Assembly: GCF_029714205.1 (NCBI RefSeq)
Contig: NZ_CP121648.1
Coordinates: 4,229,001 to 4,293,000, forward strand
Origin: Methylobacterium sp. CB376
GTDB lineage: Bacteria > Pseudomonadota > Alphaproteobacteria > Rhizobiales > Beijerinckiaceae
Reading direction: 5' to 3'
DNA length: 64,000 nucleotides
Shown: positions 32,757-40,952 of the stretch, one piece after another
How positions within the stretch are numbered: position 1 is the stretch's first letter
Layout: the number at the start of each line of letters is the position of its first letter
Translations under genes and position numbers: made by a program
Notes under the pieces: model-generated
Told to the model about the DNA's origin: nothing
The model's database searches: none
What the model saw: the letters and a program-made list of their open reading frames with translations, nothing else

Positions 32757-33917
32757 ATGGAACGTCGCAGTTTCCTGCAGGGCGCGGTGCTCGGGGCGGG
32801 CCTCGCGGCCGGCGGCTCGGCCGGCGCCGCGTCCCCGGCGGGGCCCGGCCCGGCGCTCCCGTCCGCGGGGCCGCTGCCGCCCGCGGCGGCCGCGCTCGCC
32901 GGGGCGAACCGGCCCGAGGATCCGGCGGCGCTGCCCTTCGTGACCGATCCGGGGGAGAGGCGGGGCGAGATGCTCTACCGGCCCCTCGGCCGCACCGGGG
33001 TCACCGTCTCGGCGATCGGCATGGGCGGGTTCCACCTCGGCAAGAAGGCGCTCAGCGATGCCGAGGCGACGCGGCTGATCCATCAGGGCGTCGACCGCGG
33101 CATCACCTTCATGGACAATTGCTGGGACTACAACGAGGGCAGGTCCGAGGAGCGGATGGGCGCGGCGCTCGCCGAGGGCGGTTACCGGGCCAAGGTCTTC
33201 CTGATGTCGAAGATGGACGGCCGGACCAAGAAGGAGGCGGCCGCCCAGATCGACACCTCGCTCAAGCGCCTGCGCACGGACCGCATCGACCTCGTCCAGC
33301 ACCACGAGATCCTGCGCTACGACGATCCCGACCGGGTCTTCGCCGAGGGCGGGGCCATGGAGGCCTTCATCGAGGCGCGCCAGGCCGGCAAGCTGCGCTT
33401 CATCGGCTTCACGGGCCACAAGGACCCGCGCATCCACCTGCAGATGCTGGAGGTCGCGGCCGAGCGGGGCTTCCGCTTCGACACCGTGCAGATGCCCCTC
33501 AACGTGCTCGACGCGCAGTTCCGCAGCTTCGCGCACCTCGTGCTGCCCTCCCTGGTGGCGCAGGGGATCGGCGTGCTCGGGATGAAGACCTTCGGCGACG
33601 GGGTCATCCTCAAGAGCAACGCCCCGATCCGGCCGATCGAGTACCTCCACTTCAACCTCAACCTGCCGACCTCCGTGGTGATCACCGGCATCCAGAGCCA
33701 GCGCGACCTCGACCAGGCCTTCGAGGCGGTGAAGAGCTTCCGGCCGATGGACAAGGCGGCGGTGGCGGAACTGCTCGCCCGCGCTCGACCCTACGCGCTC
33801 GAGGGCAAGTACGAGCTGTTCAAGACGAGTTCGACCTTCGACGGCACCGCCAAGAACGCCGCCTGGCTCGGCGGCGAGGCCGAGGGCGTGCAATCCCTCG
33901 CCCCGACCATGGAATAG
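32757..33917 (+). CDS. Aldo/keto reductase with a Tat-type signal
   Basis: 386 residues. MERRSFLQGAVLGAGLAAGG is a twin-arginine-like signal, followed by a Pro/Ala-rich linker. The AKR barrel runs from about residue 75: LGRTGVTVSAIGMGGFHLG, FMDNCWDYNEGRSEERMG (Asp and Tyr of the catalytic set), FLMSKMDGRT (Lys), DLVQHHEI (His) and SVVITGIQSQRDLDQAFEAV. Substrate unknown. Folding with NADPH before export would suit the Tat route. Runs parallel to the lar genes, 286 nt downstream. Confidence 0.85.
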   Translation: MERRSFLQGAVLGAGLAAGGSAGAASPAGPGPALPSAGPLPPAAAALAGANRPEDPAALPFVTDPGERRGEMLYRPLGRTGVTVSAIGMGGFHLGKKALSDAEATRLIHQGVDRGITFMDNCWDYNEGRSEERMGAALAEGGYRAKVFLMSKMDGRTKKEAAAQIDTSLKRLRTDRIDLVQHHEILRYDDPDRVFAEGGAMEAFIEARQAGKLRFIGFTGHKDPRIHLQMLEVAAERGFRFDTVQMPLNVLDAQFRSFAHLVLPSLVAQGIGVLGMKTFGDGVILKSNAPIRPIEYLHFNLNLPTSVVITGIQSQRDLDQAFEAVKSFRPMDKAAVAELLARARPYALEGKYELFKTSSTFDGTAKNAAWLGGEAEGVQSLAPTME

Positions 33918-34025
33918 CCGGGTCCGGGGCCGCCCGCTGACGGCTGCCCCGAATCTTGCTTAACCTCGGCCATTCGAACGCTCGGTCACCCGACACTCGG
34001 CCATCCCACGCCATCGGAGCCCGCC

Positions 34026-34604
34026 ATGACGCGCCGCCTGCCCCTCCTCGCCGCCGCCCTGATCCTCCTGCCGCAGGCGGCCCTCGCCCATCCGGGCCAC
34101 GGCGACGCCGCCGGCTTCGCGCACGGATTCGCCCATCCCCTCGGCGGGGCCGACCACGTCCTCGCCATGGCGGCGGTGGGGCTGCTGGCGGCCCTGCGCG
34201 GCGGGCGGGCCCTGGTCGCGCTGCCGGTCGCCTTCCTGGCCATCATGGCGGTGGGCGGCGCCCTCGGGGCGGCCGGGCTGGCGCTGCCGGCGGTCGAGAC
34301 CGGGATCGGCCTCTCGCTCGTCGCCTTCGGGCTCGCCGCCGCCCTCGGGGCCGGACTGCCGCTCGCCGCGCTCGGGCTCCTCGTCGGGCTCTTCGCGGTG
34401 TTCCACGGCCACGCGCACGGGGCCGAGATGCCCGAGAGCGTCTCGGGCCTCGCCTACGGCGCGGGCTTCGTCGCGGCGAGCGCGCTGCTGCACGCCGCCG
34501 GGATCGGGCTCGGCCTCGCCGCCGGGCGGCTGCGGGCCGCCGCCCCGGTCATGGGCGGCGCCGTGGCGCTGGCCGGCGTCGCGCTCCTGGCCCACCTCGT
34601 CTGA
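34026..34604 (+). CDS. HupE/UreJ-family nickel permease
   Basis: 192 residues. A signal-like N-terminus is followed by AHPGHGDAAGFAHGFAHPLGGADHVLAM, the metal-binding HPxxGxDHxLAM motif of HupE/UreJ, and by five or six membrane segments with a second His cluster (VFHGHAHGAEMPE). Members take up nickel (some cobalt) and usually sit in hydrogenase or urease clusters. Here the nearest nickel system is larCEB, 1.5 kb upstream, which it could supply (inference). Ends six bases before the convergent methyltransferase gene. Confidence 0.9.
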   Translation: MTRRLPLLAAALILLPQAALAHPGHGDAAGFAHGFAHPLGGADHVLAMAAVGLLAALRGGRALVALPVAFLAIMAVGGALGAAGLALPAVETGIGLSLVAFGLAAALGAGLPLAALGLLVGLFAVFHGHAHGAEMPESVSGLAYGAGFVAASALLHAAGIGLGLAAGRLRAAAPVMGGAVALAGVALLAHLV

Positions 34605-34610
34605 GGCGGC

Positions 34611-35450
34611 TCAGCCCGGGTTGACCGCGGTCACGAGCCAGCAGGCGGCGCCGAGCACCACCGGCTCGGTGCGCGGCAGGGCCGCGGCGACCGCCGCGAA
34701 GGCGGCGGCGCGCTCGGCCTCGCCGAGGTCGCGCACCAGCACCGAGGTCGGGCCGAGGGTGAGGGCGAAGCGCGTCGCCTCCTCGGCGTCGCGCCCGAGC
34801 ACGAGGTCGCGCAACACCGCCGCCTCGGCCACCGCGGCGAAGCCGGCCTGCCGGAGCAGTCCGGCGAGGAGGCCGGGCTCCGCGAAGCGGAACGGGCCGG
34901 GCGCCCCCGGGACCGGCGGCTCGGGCGGCGGCACCACCCGCAGCGCCGCCTCCCGCGGCACCCGGATCCAGTCGTTGGCGGGCAGCCCCTGCCAGCACAG
35001 GAGCGCGATCCGCCCGCCGGGCCTGAGGCCCCGGCGCAGGTTGGCGAGGGCGGCCCGCGACTCGTCGAAGAACATCACCCCGAAGCGCGACAGCGCCGCG
35101 TCGTGGACCGGCTCCAGGGGCTGGGTCTGGGCGTCCGCCTCGACCCAGGCGACCGGGGCGTTCTCGGGATCGGCCGCGAGGGCGCGCTGGCGCGCCCGGG
35201 CGAGCATCGGCCGCGAGACGTCGAGGCCGGTCACCGAGCCCCGCGGCCCGACCGCCCGCGCCGCCAGGAGCGTGGTCTCGCCGCAGCCGCAGCCGATGTC
35301 GAGCACCCGCTCGCCGGGCCTGAGGGCCGCGGCCGCGATCAAGGCCTCGGTGAGGGGCGCGAAGGCGGCGTCGAGCGCGTCCTGCAACCGCGCCCATCGC
35401 TCGCCCGCCTCGCCGTTCCAGTACTCGGTCTGGGAGATCGGGTCCGTCAT
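34611..35450 (-). CDS. Class I SAM-dependent methyltransferase
   Basis: 279 residues from the ATG at 35450 (MTDPISQTEYWNGEAGERWARLQ). SAM-binding motif I is RVLDIGCGCGETTLLAARAV, motif II PVAWVEADAQTQPLEP, and post-I GLDVSRPMLARAR. The open frame continues upstream into the receiver remnant of the kinase pseudogene, but that part is unrelated. Substrate unknown; similar proteins methylate small molecules or act in ubiquinone-like pathways. Convergent with the nickel permease gene. Confidence 0.9.
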   Translation of the reverse strand: MTDPISQTEYWNGEAGERWARLQDALDAAFAPLTEALIAAAALRPGERVLDIGCGCGETTLLAARAVGPRGSVTGLDVSRPMLARARQRALAADPENAPVAWVEADAQTQPLEPVHDAALSRFGVMFFDESRAALANLRRGLRPGGRIALLCWQGLPANDWIRVPREAALRVVPPPEPPVPGAPGPFRFAEPGLLAGLLRQAGFAAVAEAAVLRDLVLGRDAEEATRFALTLGPTSVLVRDLGEAERAAAFAAVAAALPRTEPVVLGAACWLVTAVNPG

Positions 35451-35507
35451 CGCGGCCTCCGCCAGGGGCGTTCCGCGGCCTTCTCGACCGCCGCGCGCGC
35501 CCGCGCA

Positions 35508-36324
35508 AGGGCCGGTCAACAGGAGCTCGACGCTCGGATCGGCCTCGATCACCGCGAGGGCCTCCCGGCCGTCCCGGGCGAGCAGCACCGTGTCGCCGAG
35601 ATCCTCCAGGTGCCCGCTGGCGCGGGAGCGCACGGCCTCGCTGCCCTCGACGACCAGGATCGTCCCGCTGCCGCGGCGCGGCGGCGCGGCCGGTCCCGCC
35701 TCGGGGCGCGCCCCCGGGCAGGCCGGGACGGCCGCCTCCAGGGCCCGCCTGATCTGCTACCGGCCGCTCCTCGGTCACCGCCTGGAGGGCCATGTCGAGG
35801 TTGCCGGTCACGACCTGGAGCAGGTTGTTGAAGTCGTGGGCGAGGGCCGCCGTGAGCTCGCCGATCGCCTCCATCCGCTGGGCCTGCCGCTGGGCCTGCC
35901 GCTGGGCCTGCTCGGAGGCCCAGCGCCGCGACAGGTCGAGCTGCGAGGCGAAGAAGCACAGCAGGTCGCCCGCCTCGTCGTAGATCGGCCCGATGAGGAC
36001 GCTGTTCCAGAATGCCGTGCCGTCGCGCTTGTCGTTGAGGATCTCGGTGGCGATCGCCCGCCTGTCGCGCAGGGCGTCGCGCATCTCGTCCACGGTCGCG
36101 CGGCTTGTCCGCGCGCCCTGGAGCAGGCGGCAGTTGCGTCCGAGCAGCTCCTCCTCGTCGTAGCCCGTCAGGTCCTGGAAGGCGCGGTTGGCGAGGACGA
36201 TCGGGTTGGCGGGCTGGCGCGGATCCGTGAGGATCATCGGCATGCGCGTCATCTCCACGGCCGCGCCGGCGGCGGCTCCGGCCGACCTGCGGGCTGATCG
36301 ATCGCCATCGATTAGGCCGGCCAT
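35508..36324 (-). pseudogene. Remnant of a LOV-domain hybrid histidine kinase
   Basis: From the ATG at 36324 comes a LOV (light-sensing PAS) domain: MILTDPRQPANPIVLANRAF, LTGYDEEELLGRNCRLLQGA with the photoactive cysteine, then KRDGTAFWNSVLIGPIYDE. A QAQR-type linker built from a 12-bp repeat follows, then the phospho-acceptor helix MEAIGELTAALAHDFNNLLQ. After LQAVTEERP the frame breaks (the continuing QIRRALEAA is in another frame, behind a TAG). The ATPase domain is gone. A shifted stretch, GTILVVEGSEAV to DPSVELLLT, is the start of a receiver domain, also cut short. It is a true wreck, with a large deletion and frame loss. Confidence 0.8.
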
Positions 36325-36437
36325 GTCCTTTCTCCAGCGCGGGAGGGGCGAAGGATCTCCGATTTCCGGTCGCGGAACCGCTTGCAGGCTGCCAAGGCCG
36401 TCGCTATAAGCCCCCCACGTCGGCGGCGCCGACGCTT

Positions 36438-36514
36438 CGGAGTGTAGCGCAGTCTGGTAGCGCACCACGTTCGGGACGTGGGGGTCGCAGGTTCAAATCC
36501 TGCCACTCCGACCA
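36438..36514 (+). tRNA. tRNA-Pro(CGG)
   Basis: 77 nt including an encoded CCA. Acceptor CGGAGTG pairs with CACTCCG, anticodon stem CCACG/CGTGG with loop TTCGGGA (anticodon CGG), T-arm GCAGG-TTCAAAT-CCTGC. Immediately followed by an accessory region. Confidence 0.95.
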
Positions 36515-36867
36515 AAATTCCCGAGACAGCTCAGCGGCTCACAGAAGTACCCGATCAACACCATCGAGATGGTGGACCGGATCAGCCCTTCCGGCCGAAG
36601 TTCGCGGCCGCCTGCTGCTGGTGGCTCGGATGGTGTCGCCGGAGACGCGCTCCAGGGTTTCGACCATCATGCGCCCGCACTGGGCCGCGCTCACCCGTTG
36701 CCACTTGGCGCCAGGTCGCGCGGCCATGTCGGCGCGGAGGTGCTGCGCAACGGTGCGTGCGGTCGTCCTCGGACCGAGAGCCCGCCGAGCAGGGGCGTTG
36801 CGACCGCGCGGCCCTGCCCGTCATGGCCGAGGCGGAGCAGGGCGGGGGCACCATGCGCGCCGCGGCG
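36515..36867. other. Accessory stretch without a clear gene
   Basis: Begins right after tRNA-Pro. A minus-strand frame around 36539-36727 gives a plausible short stretch (SAAQCGRMMVETLERVSGDT), but has no good start or ribosome site and breaks off; it may be a degraded gene. No copy of the tRNA 3' end was found downstream, so an integration scar is not supported here. Confidence 0.35.
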
Positions 36868-37197
36868 TCAGAGGTGCGATGCGATCCCCGCGCGGGCCAC
36901 GTCCCGCTCCGCGATCGGCGGTTCGCCCATCCATGCGGACCACTCGCGCGCCAGGAGCCATCGCTCCCTCACGGCAGCGACGGCTTGTCCCTTCGTCGGC
37001 GCGGTTCCTGACTTGTCGAAGCCGAGAACGGACGCGGGCTGTCGCAGGAGGATGCTCCAGGCCCACTGAGGGGTCCAGGATGGCATGCGGATGACCTTGC
37101 AGACCCGAGCGAACGTGTGACCATCGACCTCCGCGAAGAAGTCGGCCGCCTCCCCGGGCCGCGCAGGCCGCCAGATGAGCGGGTGATCGTCCATCAT
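36868..37197 (-). CDS. Hypothetical protein in the accessory stretch
   Basis: 109 residues from the ATG at 37197 (or the next ATG, 37194). MMDDHPLIWRPARPGEAADF, FARVCKVIRMPSWTPQWAWSILL, and KGQAVAAVRERWLLAREWSAWM look like a real soluble protein, with several Trp residues. No family recognised. No obvious ribosome site; no neighbours on its strand. Confidence 0.5.
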   Translation of the reverse strand: MMDDHPLIWRPARPGEAADFFAEVDGHTFARVCKVIRMPSWTPQWAWSILLRQPASVLGFDKSGTAPTKGQAVAAVRERWLLAREWSAWMGEPPIAERDVARAGIASHL

Positions 37198-37531
37198 GTG
37201 ACAGAGCCTCCCGGCTGATGCCTCACCTGTGACACTCGTGGGGACAACGCCCGTCCAGCCGATTTGATGCCGGAGCGAATGCCGAAGCCTGTCGCGGCGA
37301 TCACGAACGCTGTCCGGGTGCGGGACTGCCACGTCCCGTCCTCGACACCGTCCTGATGCGTCAGCACTCGCGATGTCGGATTGCGCAGCGAGCGTGGGCG
37401 TGAATTGATGCGCAGCGCGCGAACCTTGACGGGTGCTTCTCGTTTCAGAACGTGTCCGCGTTCTGCGATCGTATTTCGTTCCGGGTTCTGCTAAATTGAC
37501 GGCGGCTGATCACAGGGAGGTCAGCAAGGCT
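37198..37531. other. Gap before the IS element
   Basis: No complete gene. From 37433 (GTG) or 37496 (TTG) a plus-strand frame stays open up to AAGGCT at the IS edge and continues in frame on the other side of the element (see 38984-39238). Confidence 0.35.
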
Positions 37532-38983
37532 GGTGGATTCAAGTGGTCGTCGCAACGGCTTGGCGGAGGGCGGTTGTGATGGCAGGTCGGCGGCGTTCGG
37601 ATCGGGCACTTCGCGAGAAGCTGCGGTCACCGGGTCGTCCCGGGGTCGGTCTGCGCGAGACGCGGCGGGGGTTCTGGGCGTTCCTCGCGCAGGGTCTCTC
37701 CAGCGAGGTCGCAGCGATGAAGCTCGGGATCTCGCCACCGGTCGGCTCGCGGTGGTTCCGGACAGCAGGCGGAATGGCACCTTCCCACCTGTCACCATCA
37801 TCCAAGTCGCCTTCTGCGCGCTACCTGTCGTTGGCTGAGCGGGAGGAGATCGCGATCCTACAAGCGCAAGGTCACGGGGTCCGGGACGTCGCTCGGCGTC
37901 TGGGACGGGCGGCGTCGACCATCTCGCGGGAATTGCGCCGCAATGCGGCGACCCGCAGTGGCGGCCTGGACTATCGCGCCACGACCGCGCAGTGGCACGC
38001 TGAACGCGCGGCACGCCGGCCCAAGCCAGCAAAACTGGCGGGGAACGCAGCGCTGCGGACGTACGTGCAGGAGCGGCTCGCCGGAACTGTCGCGACACCG
38101 GGCGGGAGCGCTCTGCCTGGCCCTAGCGTTGCCTGGAAGGGACGGCGGCACGGGCGACGCCAGAGCCGGCGATGGGGTCGATCCTGGAGTCCGCAGCAGA
38201 TCGCCGAGCGCCTACGGCTCGACTTTCCGGGCGATACGACGATGCGCATCAGTCACGAGGCGATCTATCAGGCGCTCTACATCCAGGGCCGGGGCGCGCT
38301 GAAGCGTGAGCTGACCGCGTGTCTTCGCACAGGACGGGCTTTGCGTGTGCCGCGGGCCCGCAGCCTGGGCCGAGGCAGGTCGTTCGTCACCCCCGAGGTG
38401 CTCATCAGCGAGCGTCCGCCCGAGGTGGAGGACCGCGCGGTGCCGGGGCACTGGGAAGGAGATCTGATCCTGGGTCTGAAGAGTTCGGCGATCGGGACCC
38501 TGGTCGAGCGCACGACGCGCTTTACGATGCTGCTGCATCTTCCGCCGATGGACGGCCATGGGGTGACACCGCGTGCGAAGAACGGCCCGGCGCTGGCGGG
38601 GCACGGGGCCCAGGCGGTGCGCGAGGCGATCGCCGGCACGATCGCGCGCTTGCCCGAGCAGCTGCGGCGCTCGTTGACCTGGGACCAGGGTACCGAGATG
38701 GCCGAGCACGCGCGCTTGCGGATCGACGCGGGTCTGCAGGTCTACTTCTGCGATCCACGCTCACCCTGGCAGCGGGGGACGAACGAGAATACGAACGGGT
38801 TACTGCGACAGTACTTCCCGAAAGGAACGGATCTGAGCGCCCACAGCGCGAACGATCTTGCTGCTGTGGCCGCAGCCCTCAACAGCAGACCGCGCAAGAC
38901 GCTGAACTGGAAGACGCCGGCAGAGGCGCTCGACGCTGTGCTGGCTGCCGTGCAAGATGGTGTTGCGACGACCGCTTGAACCC
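37532..38983 (+). mobile_element. IS30-like insertion sequence, apparently intact
   Basis: A 1.45-kb element with one transposase gene. Inverted ends: GGATTCAAGTGGTCGTCGCA at 37535 and, reading inwards from 38983, GGGTTCAAGCGGTCGTCGCA (two mismatches in 22). The 6-bp sequence AAGGCT stands on both sides (37526-37531 and 38984-38989), a possible target duplication, though it is longer than usual for IS30 elements. The exact ends are thus uncertain by a few bases. Confidence 0.75.
37579..38979 (+). CDS. IS30-family transposase
   Basis: 466 residues from the ATG at 37579; GTG 37576 is possible. The N-terminal HTH is seen in LSLAEREEIAILQAQGHGVRDVARRLGRAASTISREL. The DDE domain shows VPGHWEGDLILG (D), LTWDQGTEM (D) and GTNENTNGLLRQYFPKGTDL (E), the IS30 spacing. 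It has an extra N-terminal domain of about 90 residues beyond many IS30 transposases. No stop or shift; it may be active. Within the inverted ends described for the element. Confidence 0.9.
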   Translation: MAGRRRSDRALREKLRSPGRPGVGLRETRRGFWAFLAQGLSSEVAAMKLGISPPVGSRWFRTAGGMAPSHLSPSSKSPSARYLSLAEREEIAILQAQGHGVRDVARRLGRAASTISRELRRNAATRSGGLDYRATTAQWHAERAARRPKPAKLAGNAALRTYVQERLAGTVATPGGSALPGPSVAWKGRRHGRRQSRRWGRSWSPQQIAERLRLDFPGDTTMRISHEAIYQALYIQGRGALKRELTACLRTGRALRVPRARSLGRGRSFVTPEVLISERPPEVEDRAVPGHWEGDLILGLKSSAIGTLVERTTRFTMLLHLPPMDGHGVTPRAKNGPALAGHGAQAVREAIAGTIARLPEQLRRSLTWDQGTEMAEHARLRIDAGLQVYFCDPRSPWQRGTNENTNGLLRQYFPKGTDLSAHSANDLAAVAAALNSRPRKTLNWKTPAEALDAVLAAVQDGVATTA

Positions 38984-39238
38984 AAGGCTCAGAGCCTCGC
39001 CCCCGAAGCGCCCGCACCGGCGTCAGGTGCCCCCCTGGCGAGCACGTCGCCGCCGGACGTGAGCAAGCTCTCCTCGGTCAAAGGTCTGCTGCTCATCTTG
39101 GCGGGGATCGTGGTGGGCGGCGCGGGCTACTCCTACTCTTACACCCACACCTCCCCGTTGGGGACGCTGGTCGGCATGCTCGGCATCGCGCTCTGCATCC
39201 TCGGCACCGCCAAGGCGGAAGGGCCGGTGCACCGATAG
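38984..39238 (+). pseudogene. Small membrane protein gene, 5' part cut off by the IS element
   Basis: The frame reads KAQSLAPEAPAPASGAPLAS, then VSKLSSVKGLLLILAGIVVG, SYTHTSPLGTLVGMLGIALC and a short tail: a Pro/Ala-rich region and two membrane helices. Removing the IS with one AAGGCT joins this frame to an open frame on the left (KLTAADHREVSKAQSLAP). An internal GTG (39059) could give a 59-residue product by itself. Also translated as a hybrid from inside the IS (38957). No family recognised. Confidence 0.45.
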
Positions 39239-39277
39239 GGGCTTGGCGGTGGGCCGCGATGGGCCCGCGGCAGGTCT

Positions 39278-39314
39278 GATCCGGGATCCGGTTGATCGAA
39301 GCGGATCCCGGATC
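39278..39314. terminator. 13-bp perfect hairpin
   Basis: GATCCGGGATCCG (39278-39290) pairs with CGGATCCCGGATC (39302-39314) around an 11-base loop, 40 nt downstream of the small membrane protein gene. Related GGGATCCG/CGGATCCC hairpins stand directly at the stops of the genes ending at 40953 and 43802. Confidence 0.55.
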
Positions 39315-39382
39315 CCAAGCCCGCGCGGCGCTTGAGCGAAGCCCCAATCCGCCATCCCGAAGGGATCAAGCGGATTGGGTAT
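39315..39382 (-). repeat. Dispersed repeat module, copy 5 (inverted, partial)
   Basis: CCAAGCCCGCGCGGCGCTTG and on through CATCCCGAAGGGATCAAGCG: the central part of the module in reverse orientation. The terminal parts are absent. Confidence 0.7.
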
Positions 39383-39625
39383 GATGCCGCGTTGCCGCCG
39401 GACCGGGGCCGGGAAGGGCGGGTCGGGGATCGGTTCAGGGTGGTCAGCGGGGCCTCAGGGGGCCCGCATCCTTCAGAGCAGATGGCGGGACGGACCCTCG
39501 TGCCTCATGCCTCGTTCCGGCGGTCTGGCCCGCGATGGGCACCCGGCATCCGACGAGAACGGACGCCGCCGCCATTCAACCGGCAGCGTCCTCGCCGCGT
39601 CGTCCTCGCGCAGGCCAAACAGCGC

Positions 39626-39803
39626 TTCAGCGGGACTCTGGCCAAGGGCGGGCGGGTGCCAAGGGCGGGCGGGTGACTGGGATGATGGGAGGACGTGCAT
39701 CGGTAGGGGCGGCCTGCCGGCATCTCCTGGCGGGGACCCCGCTACGCCCGCTTCGTCACCCCACCCCATCCACCCGCCCGCCTTTGGCCAGAGCCGCGCT
39801 GAG
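39626..39803. repeat. Imperfect inverted-repeat pair of about 33 bp
   Basis: 39626-39658 (TTCAGCGGGACTCTGGCCAA and on) is nearly the reverse complement of 39771-39803, with about four differences. A direct copy of AAGGGCGGGCGGGTG follows the left arm. The 110-bp centre holds GTAGGGGCGGCCTGCC. No gene between them. It resembles the ends of a small non-autonomous element or a large RNA hairpin. The gap from 39383 to 39879 has no gene that I can support. Confidence 0.5.
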
Positions 39804-39879
39804 TGAATGAGCGTCTCCGAGGTGGGCCGGCCGCATGAACCGCTTCACTCCTGGCCCAACCGCCATCATCCACCGCGTC

Positions 39880-40668
39880 TCACACTTCCGAGTCAGTCGC
39901 AAGCATATTTTGGAGAGAATGATAGCATAGTGCGCAGCTCATAGTCAAATCAAATATGCCATCTGCAATAGCTAAATGCCCGTCAGATGAAAAATGCTGC
40001 TGATCGTCGTGTAGAATAGTTTTATGATTAGGAATTGTATATCGAAAGATATTTTTGTTCAGGCGCTCTGAATTGTTTTGATTGAAGAAATCGATGTAAT
40101 CACCCATCCGTGGAAATCTTTCAGAAAGCCCCGGTCCCGGAAGCGGCAGATCGACCACAACGACGATCATCAATGGGAATCTTTGTTGTAGCGCGTTGAT
40201 GGTTTTCGTATATTTCTCCGATATGTCATCGATTTTGTCGAACGATGAGGTTTCTTCCTTATGGAGCCAGATCTGTGTGTAGCCCCATAGGCTGACGAAA
40301 ATATCAGCGCCGAGCGTTGATAAGACGTCCTCTAGTCCACGGCCGATCCCCGACTCATAAGCAGGCCACTGCATTCCCCTAAGGCTTGTATTAGTCATGT
40401 ATACTTTTTTGTTAAGATGCGATTCGTATCTTTGTGCTAATATGCAAGGAAATGTATTCTCAAACCGAGTTGCAAGATACGGATTGTGAATGCCGTATTC
40501 ATCATATCGGACCGGCCGCGGAAGCGAGAGCGAGTCGCCCCTGACTACCAAATGAGCGTGGCTCTTTTGCTTCAGCACATTGATTGCGTCCGACGGATCG
40601 GCTCCGCTGAGAACGGCCTCGTTCGGATAGCCGTCCCGAAGGAGTTGATTGGCGTGACTCGTGTCCAC
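39880..40668 (-). CDS. SGNH-hydrolase-like protein in an AT-richer patch
   Basis: 262 residues from a GTG at 40668. HLVVRGDSLSLPRPVRYDEY has a GDS motif at residues 44-46, DIFVSLWGYTQIW is in the place of block III, and DDQQHFSSDGHLAIADGIF is a C-terminal Asp/His motif like that of polysaccharide O-acetyl esterases and transferases. No signal peptide seen. The DNA is clearly richer in A+T than its surroundings, with AAA, ATA and TTT codons rare elsewhere here, which suggests recent transfer. It precedes a polysaccharide-type ABC permease on the same strand, so a role in a surface glycan is possible. Confidence 0.55.
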   Translation of the reverse strand: MDTSHANQLLRDGYPNEAVLSGADPSDAINVLKQKSHAHLVVRGDSLSLPRPVRYDEYGIHNPYLATRFENTFPCILAQRYESHLNKKVYMTNTSLRGMQWPAYESGIGRGLEDVLSTLGADIFVSLWGYTQIWLHKEETSSFDKIDDISEKYTKTINALQQRFPLMIVVVVDLPLPGPGLSERFPRMGDYIDFFNQNNSERLNKNIFRYTIPNHKTILHDDQQHFSSDGHLAIADGIFDLTMSCALCYHSLQNMLATDSEV

Positions 40669-40952
40669 GGATTTCGCTTCCGGTTCGGGTGCTGACGGAC
40701 GTCATGGGGCCGAGGCGGTCGGCGTCAGATCCACGACGCGTAACACGGCTGCCGCCACTCAGTCCGGAGGCGGGACAGGGCACTCGGCCAGGTGAGAGGC
40801 TGGCGAGGCGGATCCCCGAGCCCGGCGGGCGACGTCCGATACCCGGGCGGCCGCTCGCGATGCGGATCCCGGCGTCGCTCGGGCGGGCGCAGCCAGGCTC
40901 CGCCGCCCGGGCCGGCCGGTGCGGGATCCGCTCAGCTCAACCGGATCCCGTG

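Noticed and set aside
34611..35633. Methyltransferase start extended to 35633
   Set aside because: The extra 61 codons are receiver-domain residue from the kinase pseudogene and do not belong to the methyltransferase fold.
36438..37200. tRNA-Pro as the integration site of the following accessory region
   Set aside because: No repeat of the tRNA 3' end and no integrase gene was seen downstream; only circumstantial position supports it.
39375..39806. 143-codon plus-strand frame in the gap after the IS
   Set aside because: Composition is low-complexity, it spans the inverted-repeat pair, and it has no ribosome site or family resemblance.
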